Shown piece after piece: positions 1-10,600 of a stretch of DNA of 64,000 nucleotides. The notes under the pieces are model-generated. The model saw only the letters and a program-made list of their open reading frames with translations. It did no database searches and was not told where the DNA came from. The stretch is from Myotis daubentonii (lineage: Eukaryota > Chordata > Mammalia > Chiroptera > Vespertilionidae). The translations under genes were made by a program, and so were the position numbers. Location: positions 48,903,501 through 48,967,500 of the forward strand of contig NC_081844.1 of NCBI RefSeq assembly GCF_963259705.1, read 5' to 3'. Position 1 is the stretch's first letter, and the number at the start of each line of letters is the position of its first letter.

Positions 1-31
1 TGCTCAACCACTGAGCAATGCTGGCCAGGCT
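1..31 (-). mobile_element. VES SINE, promoter-end remnant at window edge
   Basis: The first 31 bases read as the tRNA-like head of a VES SINE in reverse orientation (tgctcaaccactgagc, then ggccaggc). The rest of the element lies outside the window. Confidence 0.7.
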
Positions 32-996
32 AAACTTTTATAATTTTGATTTCATTTAGATAAACTTTATTTGACTAATAAAGATAACACAATAAATGAT
101 TTACAGGGAGGGGCGAAAATAGTTTTAGAGTTGTGAATTGGCTACATGGAACAGAGAGTTTATTATTGTATTATTATCTATTAATTATTATATTATTTTC
201 CATAAGAACAACTGTAAAACTACTTTCACCCCACCCTGCATTACTGTCATGAGTACATCTATCAGATTTTCTAGGATTGTCTCTATGTGAAATATTATTT
301 TTCTAACTCGCTCTATTGTCACCTTCATATTTATTCCTGTGAGATGTACAAATCTTGATTATTATAAACACCAGTGCTATGATAGAATGAAAATTAAAAT
401 TCAATTTCTAAAGGTAATGTGCACATAAAATCAATGTGACCATAGTCTAGCACTACATATCTTTTCTGCTTTAGTTTATAAACGGTAACATTTTGTTTTC
501 ACAAAACATAGAAGCAGCCAAAATAAGGTATTTCTAAGAGCTTTCATATAAAATAAAAAAGAGCCCTCTCTGCCTATCACAATTCTAGTGTCTAAAAAAG
601 GATTACCGGGATGAAATAAAGTCAAACAGCTTGTTCCATTGAGTATTTAAGGTTGTCTATCCTAACATCGATGAGAGTTCAGCGTGAGTAGGGAAAGGAA
701 ATCTCCCGGGTGGTATTTAGAATAAACAAGCACAGCTCTCAAGCTGTCATGCTGAGTCTTTTCCTACGGGGCCTTTATTGTTGCTCAGGGCCTAACTGTC
801 TGAAATACTCCTTTTCTGCACATATGATAAGGCAAATTTAATGTCACTCTTCCTATGAGAAACCAACCTAGAGAGTGAGTTAAATGAAAATACAGAGAGT
901 ACCTGGGCTTAATTTGAAATATTAGACAACAAAAAGAATATTTGAATGCTTTCCTGGGTCTTCTAAGTCTGTATGCTTGCCAGGCTAGCCCATCTA
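32..996. other. AT-rich intergenic stretch, nothing recognised
   Basis: No convincing ORF, repeat or RNA gene was seen. This is ordinary AT-rich mammalian desert. Confidence 0.6.
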
Positions 997-1563
997 TCTC
1001 TATATATAAAAGCCTAAGCGACCTTTATGACCGAACGACCAGAATGACCAGAATGACTGGTCGACCAGTTGCTATGATGTGCACTGACCACCAGGGGGAA
1101 GACGCTCAACACAGGAGCTGCTCTCTGGTGGTCAGTGCACTCCCACTGCGGGAGTGCCATTCAGCTGACCGACCTATCCCAGCAGTCCACCAGCCTGGCT
1201 GCCCACCAGCCCAGCAGCAGTCCTCACTCCCTCAGTAGTCCTACAGGTCCATTCTCTGGAGAACGGGCCAGGCACCAATAGACCAGCGCCACCAGCATGA
1301 TCCCAACAGCACCTCTGGCCTCCCGGAAGTCAGCCTTGGGCACTGTGAACTCTTCCCATTCCTAGATGCTCTACAAGGAAGAAACAATATAAAAGCAGCC
1401 CACAGGGGGCTCCCGACAACCAGCACAAATGTCAGCAGGACAGATCTGGATCCTGGGCCAGCAAGGGCATCCCACTGTCTGTCCAGAGGGCCAATCATGT
1501 CCCGGTCTCCCCCACCCCCCTCAAGACCGCACCCATGCACGAATTCATGCACTGGGCCTCTAA
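997..1563 (+). mobile_element. Non-autonomous Helitron (HeliBat type)
   Basis: The 5' end reads TCTCTATATATAAAAGCCTA. The 3' end has the hairpin-like tract gcacgaattcatgcac followed by tgggcctctaa, so the usual terminal CTAG has become CTAA. There is no Rep/helicase coding, so the copy is non-autonomous. The interior is GC-rich compared with its flanks and carries an inverted pair of CTCF-like motifs at 1088-1131. The 98- and 103-codon frames here are chance frames in transposon sequence. Confidence 0.85.
1088..1131. promoter_or_regulatory. Inverted pair of CTCF-like core motifs inside a Helitron
   Basis: CCACCAGGGGGAAG (plus, 1088-1101) and its near match CCACCAGAGAGCAG (minus, 1131-1118) each differ from the CTCF core CCASYAGRKGGCAS by about one base. 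The arms extend outward as a stem, TGCACTGACCACCAG with its complement. Binding is inferred from the motif only. Confidence 0.45.
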
Positions 1564-1806
1564 TATAAATATAAATGAATATTGAAACCTAATCAGATTA
1601 TGAACATTTAGTTAATTTAATTGCTTTTGTAATTGTCTCTGAAAAAATATGTGGGAAAGGAAGTAATGTATTCTCATGGAAATATGTATTGAAAATTGTT
1701 TTAAATGTATATGCTACAAAATATTGGAGCTTCCACTTGAATTTTTATTGAAAATTATCTTTCATTTCTGCTTCTTAGTTATCTGTGATTTGAAAGACTG
1801 TTGGCA

Positions 1807-1848
<42 letters not shown>

Positions 1849-2676
1849 CTAGTTAGGGTCATACTTGAGCTCTCTATGAAAAAACAGACATTCTAAAAAA
1901 GTTGGAAAAAACTTCCCTTTGAGGGTTATCAATTTAAGAAAAAAGACAAAATGCTATTAAATAAATAAATGCATATTAAGCAAAGCTGGGAAATTTAATT
2001 GTAAATTTAATATATCTTATATAGTAAAATATATGAGAATTGCAACCCGCCTGATTTAATTATATTTATGTGTTAAACATATTTTATGATAAAATTATAT
2101 ACATAAATTAGTTGAAGTATTTCAAATATTAAAATAAAATTAGAAATAAGAAAATTTAAAATAAATTCTGTTTACAGAAAACCTAGAAAAATTTTTTATA
2201 AACATGTCCATGTACATATTTTTTTTTCTAGGAATAGAGCTGGCATATAAGAAAAACATGTTTCAAATGGTCAGGCTAAAATGTGGTCATTAGTATCAGT
2301 AAAATTTTCTCTAAAAATAACTTGCTGTGTTGTGTGTTTGTTTTTTAAAATGGCATTTACATTGAAATTAAATTATTTTAAAGAACCAAATACAAAATAA
2401 TGGAAATATTCAATTCTCAGTAAATAAAGAAATTGAATGTAAATAAATATATGTTTAACACCTCAACTCTCATTTAGGAGACTTGAAAAAGACATAAACT
2501 TGAGGGGTGCTTTTCTTCTGTCTCACTGAACCTATATAATGAAAAGATTAATCACCCCTTCCTGATTTCTGTGAGAGTCTAACTAAAAAAAATGCACTTG
2601 AGTTTTTATTGTCCTTTAATACTTGCTTAAGGAAAACCTCAAAAATAGGTATTTTTAAGTATTTAGCTTAAAACTA
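1564..2676. other. AT-rich intergenic stretch
   Basis: No gene seen. It contains the (TG)n microsatellite listed separately and AT-rich sequence without recognisable repeats. Confidence 0.6.
1809..1847. repeat. (TG)n microsatellite
   Basis: An uninterrupted TG dinucleotide run of about 39 bases. Confidence 0.95.
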
Positions 2677-3146
2677 TCCTATATAATAAAGAGGTAGCAA
2701 ATTGACCATCACTCCAACACATAAGATAGTCGCCACCAGATGGCCAGTAGGGGAGAGCAATTGTGGGTGATCAGGCCAGAAGGGGAGGGCAGTTGGGGGT
2801 GACCAGGCTGGCAGGGGAGAGAAGTTAGGGATGACCAGGCCAGCGGGAGAGGGAAGTTAGGGGCAATTGGGCCATCAGGGGAGCAGTTAGGCATCTATCA
2901 GGCTGGCAGGGGAGTGGTTAGGGGGTGATCAGGCTCACAGGCAGAAGCGGTTAGGGGCAATCAGGCAGGCAGGCAAGCAGTTGGGAGCCAGCAGTCCTGG
3001 ATTGTGAGAGGGCTGTCCGACTTCCCATTTAGGCCTGATCCCGTTGGGGGCCCCAGATTAGAGAAGGTGCAGGCTGGCTTGAGGGACACACACGCCCCCC
3101 CCCCCCCCCCCGGTCCATGCATGAATTTCGTGCACTGGGCCTCTAG
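2677..3146 (+). mobile_element. Non-autonomous Helitron with clean CTAG end
   Basis: The 5' end is TCCTATATAATAAAGAGGTA, followed by caaattgacc. The 3' end is tgcactgggcctCTAG followed by T, the expected insertion between A/T host bases. The interior has minisatellite-like copies of 'gaccaggccagcaggggag' and a C18 run at 3094-3111. Confidence 0.92.
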
Positions 3147-3489
3147 TTTTTTTTATAAGTTAGGTGAACTCTTATAAAGAACATTGATCTATAGACAGAA
3201 ACAGCAAGGTTAGATGCCAGGAATGGCAATAGAGAGTTGATATGAGAGAGTTTATGGTAGATTTGGTTATTGTTCCCAATCTTTCACTACCTCTTTATTA
3301 TTAACTAGAGGCCCGGTGCACGAATTTTGTGCACTGGGGGGGGGGTGAGGGGGGTCCCTCAGCCTGGCCTGCACCCTCTCCAATCTGGGACTCCTTAGGG
3401 AATGTCAGACTGCCGGTTTAGGCCCGATCCTGCACCAGCAGTCGGACATCCCTCTTGCAATTTGGGACCGCTGGCTCCTAACCACTCAC

Positions 3490-3660
3490 CTGCCTGCCTG
3501 CCTGATTGCCCCTAACCACTCTGTCTGCCAGCCTGATTGCCCCCAACTGCTGGCCTGATCACCCCCAACTGCCCCCCCTGCCAGCCTGTTTGCCCCCAAC
3601 CACCCCTTGCCACTGGCCTGATTGCTCCCAACTGCCCCCCTCACCAGCCTGATTGGATTT
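3490..3660. repeat. Minisatellite-like tandem units inside Helitron
   Basis: Repeated 'ctgcc-gcctgattgccc-taac' units of roughly 30 bases with variation. The same unit family recurs in Helitrons at 22560-22750, 25615-25700 and 33060-33330, so it belongs to this Helitron family. Confidence 0.75.
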
Positions 3661-4113
3661 GGGGGGGCCGATTGGGGGTGGGGCTGGCCATGGGGAGGGG
3701 CTGTAGTCAGTAGGCTGGGCGGCCATCCCCCCAAATGGGGTGGGGGGTGGCGATCGGGGCCAGTGGCCTGGGGGAGGAGTCATGGGTGGTTGGTCGGCCA
3801 GCCCTGCCCCTGATTGGGGTGGGGGGCAATCTGGGGTGAGGCTGGGCAAGGGAGGGGCTGCAGGAGATTGGCTGACCAGCCCTGCCCTCTATTGGGGTGT
3901 GGGAATCAAGGGTGGGACCAGCCTGGGGAGGGACTGCAGGAGGTTGGCCCAGCCCTGCCCCCTCTTGGGGTGGGGGGGGTGCAATCAGGGGTGGACAGCC
4001 ACAGGGAGGGGCTGTGGGCCTATTGTGGTGGGGCAGGTTGATCAAGGGCAGGGCTGGCAGGGGGTGGGGAAAGTGGTGGGAAGAGTGGGGGTGTTTGGCT
4101 GGCCAGCGTGCTC

Positions 4114-5251
4114 TTTTTTTTTTTTTTTTTTTTTTTTTTGGCAACTTCACAACTTTTACTTGTGGTGCCTGTGCTGTGTATGAAAAATACCTTCTCCCCC
4201 TGCCCGGGACAGCAATGGGGAGGGGGCAGCAAAAAATAGAAGACGTCCCTCCCTATTGCACATGGACCCTATATACAGGCTCACCTGGCCCAGGCTGGCG
4301 GGATGCTTGGCACATTCTAGGATCCCTGCTCAGGGGCTGGAGGGGTGACTGGTGGCAGCACACGTGAGAGGGGACCTCTGGGTGACCACTCTGGTCCTGG
4401 CTACTGGTCTTGGCACTTCCTGGTCCCCAGTTCCTTTCTGGTCCCTGCAGCCCTGGTCCCCCTACCCGGCTCAGCCTCCTGTCTCTATCCTGGACTCAGA
4501 TGGCCCCCTTGGCTCCTGGGGGCTCTGTCCTCCCCTCCTGACCTGGAGATCTCAAGGGAGGTTATGGCTTCTCAGAGACTCCTCGACAGCCCTGTCACTC
4601 ATGTTCACACAGGGAAGGGGTGCATGTGGCAAAAGCAGCTGTACAAATGCAGGTGCAGGGGCAAGTCCTCCTGGGTCACTTGGACAGTTTGCGGATGACA
4701 CAGATCAGGGCCACATTCTCATCCTTGAGGCGCTGGTTGTCAGCTCAGAGGTTGGACAGGCTCTTCAGCTCCTCTTCCAGTTCAGCGGCCTTGCACTCCA
4801 GGGCCCTGCACTCAAATCTCGCCAACTCCAGGAGGGCCAGCCTCTCTGCAAAGCGCTCCTGCCTCTGCATGGTGCGCTCCAGCTCTACCTTGAACTGCGC
4901 CAGCCACAGCGTGGTCTGGGTCAGGGCCTCACGAAGTCTCTCGTTCTCAGTGTGCAGCTTTGTGTAGAGCTTCCTGAAGCTCCCTCAGGCTCTTCCAATT
5001 CGGGCTGCGGTTCTGGGTTTAGGTCCTGCTGCCTCTGGAGGGGAAGGGCTGGATTCTGGGCTGATGTCCACTGGCTTCACCTTCTCCCCCTTCACAGGCC
5101 CTCTCCTCTCATCGCCAACTCTGCAGTGCTCCCTGGAGGCCTGCGGTCCCTGTCCCTGCCCTCAGGCACCTCTGCTCTCTGGGCAGGGCCATCGGAATTC
5201 TCAGCCCCAGGGACTCGGGGCTGCCAGGAAGGGTCCAGGCTCTGTGCACCC
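4114..5251 (-). pseudogene. PPP1R12-family (myosin phosphatase targeting subunit) processed retrocopy, 5'-truncated
   Basis: The parent family targets protein phosphatase 1 to myosin through the PPP1R12 scaffold, whose C-terminus is a coiled coil or leucine zipper. The minus strand reads from about 4975 down to the stop at 4678-4676. It encodes a charged heptad-like stretch with KLYTKLHTENERLREAL, then KAAELEEELKSL, ADNQRLKDENVALI and RKLSK. This fits a PPP1R12 C-terminus; from memory PPP1R12C is nearest, but this is not certain. A stop at 4747-4745 interrupts the zipper, and the frame breaks near 4980-5000. Upstream residues (about 5220-5000) look like the proline-, serine- and glutamate-rich linker. 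A T26 run at 4114-4139 is the retrocopy's poly(A) tail seen in reverse, so it derives from mRNA. TGCTCTT occurs on both sides of the insert and may be a short target-site duplication. It sits wholly inside a Helitron. It is non-functional as protein. Confidence 0.75.
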
Positions 5252-5594
5252 TGCTCTTGATTGGAATGGGAGAGTCTGATCAGGGGAAGGCCAGCAGGGA
5301 GGAGGGGCTTCGAGGTTGGCTGCTGGCCCCACCCCCTGATCAGGTGGTTTGCTGGCTACAGTGGGAGTCATAGTGACTGGCCCAATCAGGGTCATCTTCT
5401 GCCCACTCGCCAGTCCCCAGTCCCAACACAGTCTCCACTGTCTGGCTATCAGGCCTTTGGGATCACCAGCTCATGGCGCTTGATTTCCCACAGGCCTGAG
5501 CCCCCAAGCAGCTCGCTGGTGACTTCACCTGCATGCATGTGCGCCTGGCCGGCAGCTGATGGAACGCACTGCCTGCTTGGGGCCTCTCACACCT

Positions 5595-5714
5595 GGGCAG
5601 GTAGGTCGTGGGCACTGCTGCCACCACTATTGCCACTGCCACTGCCGCTGCTGCTGCTGCTGGGGTTTGAGGCACTGATGGAGGCTGCTGGGCATGCCCG
5701 CGACCTACCCGCCC
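5595..5714. repeat. CpG-rich imperfect inverted repeat with CTG/CCA triplet loop
   Basis: Arms 5595-5614 (gggcaggtaggtcgtgggca) and 5695-5714 (complement, two mismatches) flank a loop rich in ccactgcc and ctg triplets. The local CpG density is far above the AT-rich surroundings. Confidence 0.65.
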
Positions 5715-5950
5715 CGGGTCGGGTCGCATACAGGACGCGCGGGCAGGCAGGCCGATCGCTGCTGCCCTGCCTGGCTGTCCTGGGTCGGGTGGCACATGGG
5801 ACATCCGCCACCCCTGGTCACAGATAGCAAGCCTGGATGGTGGCAGGGCAGGCGGGAAGGTGCTGTCCCACCTCACTGCCCTGAGTTGCAAATAGCAGGC
5901 CCAGATGGCGGCAGGTCAGGCAGCATGACTCTGTCTTGCCCTGCCTTCAG

Positions 5951-6015
5951 TATGCAAATTAGACACCATCTTTGTTGGTAGTTAATTTGCATATTGTGCT
6001 GATTAGCCAATGGGA
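5951..6015. promoter_or_regulatory. Octamer and CCAAT motifs near Helitron 5' end
   Basis: ATGCAAAT (5952-5959), ATTTGCAT (5985-5992) and CCAAT (6007-6011, within gattagccaatggga) lie within 65 bases of each other. The same ATTTGCAT-CCAAT arrangement recurs at 18841-18867 in another Helitron. Octamer and CCAAT boxes are known promoter elements. Activity here is inferred. Confidence 0.4.
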
Positions 6016-6207
6016 GGTGTAGCGAAGGTATGGTCAATTACCATGTTTGTCTATTATTAGATAGGATTATACCTGCATATAATTTTTCCATTTGTCTTTG
6101 CAGTGGCCTTCAGTAGAGTAGGCAGAATATCTATAAACTACCTCATTGACAATGTGACTTGCTTTGACAATACAATGTTAACAGATGTGTTATAAACAGA
6201 GGTTAAT

Positions 6208-6349
6208 TTTTTTTAATACATTTTTATTGATTTCAGGGAGGGAGAGAGAGATATAAATATCAATGATGAGAGAGAATCATTGATTGGCTGCCTCCTGCAT
6301 GCCAATCCTGGTTCATAGGTCAATGCTCAACCGCTGATCCAGGTCAGTT
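6208..6349 (-). mobile_element. VES SINE, partial
   Basis: Reverse-oriented VES SINE: tttttattgatttcag, purine tract, gagaatcattgattggctgc, then a shortened head ending near ccaggtcagttggg. The middle portion containing the B-box is missing. Confidence 0.9.
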
Positions 6350-6359
6350 GGGTGAAACA

Positions 6360-6620
6360 GAGTTTTAAAATGGACTTTTGCCATTTAGGCTTCTACACCT
6401 GCCCTGATAAGAACACGCAATTATTGGTCCCCAGAATGTTTAAGACAAATGAAGACACCTAGAGACTAGCTAATTCCAGCTTAAACCAAACAAGTATAGT
6501 TGAGATCAGCCAAAATGCAGCCAAAATCCGTAAGCCAGAAAAATAAATATTTGTTGCTGCATGCCATTCTGGTTTGGGTGTCTTTTGAAGCACATTATCA
6601 CAAGACTAGCTACCTCATTG
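6360..6620 (+). mobile_element. Possible old MaLR-type LTR fragment
   Basis: The stretch aaataaatatttgttgctgcatgcc followed by a 'gttggtgagccc'-like end resembles the 3' part of mammalian MaLR LTRs, but it is degraded. Named by memory only. Confidence 0.3.
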
Positions 6621-7154
6621 TTGGTGAGCCCTTGGTGAGTCAGTCAGGCTCTGGAGCCAAGCTGCCTATGTTTTAATACTAACTACACTGTTTTTTAATC
6701 GAATGATATTGGTTAAGTTGCTTACCTTTTACTGTAGAATTCTTTTTTACAAAAGGGAAGTATAAATAAAGTAAGTATTGTGTGAAAATTACATGAATTC
6801 AGACACATAATGTATTTAGAACAATATCTGGAAAATAGTAAGTTGTCATTACATGTAAATATGTTACAATTATTAGTAAAGTTTAAAAGTTCATAGCTTC
6901 ACCTAGAATGGTAATCTTTAAGTGAAGAAATAATACATAGATAGAATAACTAAAAATCTATAAATTATAAATGAGTGGGTGTGTTTCTGAACCTTACATG
7001 TTAACTGCTAAGTAACTCAATTACCTGCAGTGACTCGGCATTTTAATATTTTTCTGACATTATAATATCACAGATAAAATTAAATTTGATGACCACACTA
7101 TTTGGATACAATAGAATTCTGAAAATTCTGAATGAAAAGACATTCAAGTCTGCA

Positions 7155-7645
7155 TTTCCTATTGTTGCTATAATAAATTACTTCAAACTTAGTTACTTAA
7201 GGAGTACAAAATTATTATCTTACAATCAGAAGGTCAAACCCAAAGTGGTTTTCACTGGACTAAAGTTAAGGTGTCCTCAGTGTAAGACTACTTTTGGAAA
7301 CTCTAGGGCAGGATCTGATTTCTTACTATTTCATTTTTTACAGGTGGCCATATTCCTTGGCTTCTGGCCCATTCTTCTGTCTTCAAAGCCAGCACTGTTA
7401 CCATCTCTCTGTGCTTTCTTTCCATTCCCTTTCCACTTTGAGGAGCCTTATATTGAGGTGATATATTGAGCTATTCCAGGTAATGCAGAATAACGTCTCT
7501 ATTTTAAGGTCATTTGATTAGCAAATGCAATTCCTTTCCTTTCCTTTACTTCCTGTACTTTACTTCCTCATTGCTTTGTAGTCTAATATATACAAGTTCT
7601 GGAGATTCGATGTAGATATCTTTCGAGGAGGCACTCCTCTGTCTA
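7155..7645 (-). mobile_element. MaLR (MLT1-like) LTR, antisense
   Basis: On the plus strand it opens 'attgttgctataataaatta' and continues through a gaaggtcaaa segment, 'aaggtgtcctcag', 'cttcaaagccagca' and 'tctggagattcgatgtagat'. This is the antisense layout of an MLT1-type LTR. The 127-codon frame at 7086-7469 falls in this repeat and is not a gene. Confidence 0.65.
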
Positions 7646-8305
7646 ATGCAAATATTCGATTTAATTTCTAAGTATAAAATAACATTTCCAATTCTACTTA
7701 TTACAGTGAAAAATACGAATACATTGCCACAGTATGTTCATTTTGTCACAATATAATTTTCCTGTGTGTGGCTCTGTTTCTCAGTCTTCACTGAGTAACT
7801 TTGAATATCCTCATATGTGTAGTCATTTGCGTACAAGTGCATGCTTGTCTAAAATAGATTGTTTCAGTGTAAAAATATGCACATCTTATTTCCACCAATA
7901 AAATCTTTCAGGAAATAGCATTATATATGCATCTTTTTCTTTCGTTAGAAAATTTCCTCACAAGAGATGTGTTTTAAATTATCTGACTTGGGATTAAAAA
8001 AAAAAGTAGATTCATACCTATTGGTTTTTATGTTTGTTACATTAAACAAGATTTTTTTTAATCCATATTTTCTTACCCTCCTACTCTAATACTAGCCATG
8101 CTGTAGTACTATAATCAAACTTTTTTAAATGAAACTAAATAAAATCCCATTGAGTAATTTGTGTCCAATTATAGCATTTAGAATAATCCATATGAACATC
8201 AGTTGAAACATGAAATTCACCAAAACCCTATATACTGTTTACTAGTATTTATCAAAATTTGTATTTTCATAATGCTTTTGTTTTCTCCCTTGTATTCTAG
8301 ATATA

Positions 8306-8310
<5 letters not shown>

Positions 8311-8391
<81 letters not shown>
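8311..8391. repeat. Compound (AT)n(AG)n microsatellite
   Basis: About 40 bases of AT repeat run directly into about 40 bases of AG repeat. Confidence 0.95.
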
Positions 8392-8392
<1 letters not shown>

Positions 8393-10399
8393 GAAATACT
8401 TCATCATTTATTTTTAGGACATAGTTAAAAATGGAAGTATTATACAATTATTTTTATATTAATGTGATGTGCAGTACATAAAGAATTAAGGAAAAATCAT
8501 AATTTAGGATATAGATCTTATTTATTTTTTCAATCTCTTAATCCTCTTTTAGGGACTGAATTATGAAGAAGAGAAAGTTATTGACTGAAATTTTACAGTT
8601 CAAAATCCTTCTTCTCTACCCTCATTTAATTTGTAATATTTCATACAAACTATTAGATTTAATATGGCACCTACAGTTCCATTTATTTCTTAAATGCTGA
8701 GAACACAGTTGACTAAAAATTATTTATTGGCGTGACCATTCTAAACAATTCAAGGATAAATCCTGCTGCCAGAGGGACTTTGCTAAAGAAAATTAACAGT
8801 GTCAGCCATGTAACCTTCCAATATGAGAGACAAAGATATATTGCTGTGGATTCTGAAGAATAACAAGAAACAACAGTTATTCTGAGCTTTTGAAAGCCTG
8901 TAGGCCTGCAAATAGCAAAAAAATACACAGTTTTAAAAGAATGCTAAAACCACTAACGGGCATAAATAGAGCACTTTTGAGGTCAATAGGGTTTTAGTGC
9001 ATAGGCTGGCAATGGGACCATTATTGAAACCTATTCTAACCTTAAGGTCATTGCACTTATTCTTTTTAAAGACAAAGAATAAATTTTAAGGAAAATACCT
9101 ACCAGACAAAATTCAACTATAAAATCATTTGTCTTCAGATTTCAAAATGACACATCCATCTTAAAAACATCATAGTTTCTCAAATTGTTTTAAAAAAACA
9201 AGATGCTATAATCCTATAGGTGACTTTGAACATGGCATCTTTACCTTATTTATGCATTTGTTTCCCTTTGATTTTAAGATCCTCTAAGGGAGAGTTTCCT
9301 TCGTCTGTTCTCAGCTAGTTCTGATGTATCATGCTATTTTCAAGTGTTCTTAACTCTCTATAGGGCTTACATTTATGGCTTTAGTTTTCAGTGTCATGTT
9401 CTTTTCAAATGCCAATAAAAACTAGCTTTAAAAACACAAAAGTAGGACACAGTTGAATGTAACTTTAATTGGCCTATCCTAAATAAAAATAAAGAAGTTA
9501 TTTACCATGAAAATAAGAAAGAGAAACAGTTGTAATGGCAAGGTATTCATTCTACTCCTCATTAAATTCAAAATATATTTCAATTCCAAATTTATCTGAA
9601 GGAAATTTAAACTTTAAAAACAATGGCTGCATACTAATCATATCTATTCTAATGAGAAGTGCCTAGATAAAGCAGATGTCAAAACATAGTCTATATGAAA
9701 AAGAATATTTACAACACAAACTAATTTTCTCTTCTTCCCTTGGGCAACCTAAAGTTAGTTATAGCCAAAATAACTCTTGTTTGTGTATTATTTTTAGAAT
9801 CAGAGAACAAAATTGCTTGCCACTACATTTTTTTTAATTTAAAACACTTTGTTAGATGATATGATTTGAAAAAATAATGAGTAATAATAACAGTAAATGA
9901 AAAGCCCTGAAGCATGAAAATATTAATGTAAATTTTAAATGTGCATGGTCATGACATTACCCAGATATATTGTTGGAGAAAGGATGTATTTTGATCAAAG
10001 GAATTTAATTAAGTATCTTTGCCTGGAAAATATTCTTCAAAATCATACTTCCCACGCCATTCCATTGCAATTTGGGGAAATATATAATAAATAAAAGTTT
10101 AGTTTTGTATGATTTATGCCATATCTACAAGCTTTTTCCACCACTCACATATTTTAGTTCAAAACTAATCGCATCTTTGATGATAAAAAAAACACATGTG
10201 CATGCATAATGCAATGGTGAATCTAAACAGAACTGCACTCACCTTATCTGAAAATATGCCTCTTATTTTCCCAGTTAATGCTTTAAATATTTTTAAACAA
10301 TTAAAACTCCAGACTGACACATTTTAATGTAAAATCATATCTGGAAGGATACTTGTGTATACTTTCCCTCAACATTCACTTTCATTTTTCAAGGAAGTA

Positions 10400-10600
10400 T
10401 GTTGACTCTCCTGACACACTCTCTTGCCTACGGATGTAATTTGTATATTCATCAGCACTTGCTCAGCTTTTCCCAATTACTAGTTTCCTCTTCAAGATGC
10501 AGCTGTCTGCAATGGCATCAATTCTTCCATGACCTAAAAAGCATTCTTTTCAACTTTCTGACTACCCCCAACCAAGTGGTATGTTAGGAAAGTAGAAATC
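10400..10600 (+). mobile_element. Possible L2 fragment
   Basis: 'cagcttttccc', 'ttcttccatgacctaaaaagc' and nearby pyrimidine-rich words resemble the ancient L2 3' region. Weak. Confidence 0.25.

Larger units (their letters stand above)
3305..6066 (-). mobile_element. Large (2.76 kb) non-autonomous Helitron with gene-derived cargo
   Basis: Read on the minus strand, the element begins TCCTATCTAATAATAGACAA at 6066 and ends GGGCCTCTAG at 3305, with the usual gtgcacgaattttgtgcac hairpin tract just inside. Most HeliBat copies in this window are 0.2-0.65 kb, so this one is unusually long. From low to high coordinate it holds: a tandem block of 'cctgattgcccc-taac' units (about 3490-3660); degenerate tandem units around 'agccctgccc-attggggtggg' (3690-4100); a minus-strand PPP1R12-like retrocopy (4114-5251); a CpG-rich block with an inverted repeat (5595-5714); and an octamer plus CCAAT module near the 5' end. 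No Rep/Hel protein is encoded. Confidence 0.88.

Noticed and set aside
4114..4139. T-run as Pol III terminator or promoter feature
   Set aside because: It is best explained as the reversed poly(A) tail of the PPP1R12-family retrocopy.
3707..4183. Proline- or glycine-rich ORFs of 147 codons
   Set aside because: Both strands open because of GC-rich tandem Helitron units. The Lys/Phe tails come from the T/A run.
7086..7469. 127-codon plus-strand ORF
   Set aside because: It lies across an antisense MaLR LTR and shows no protein family signature.
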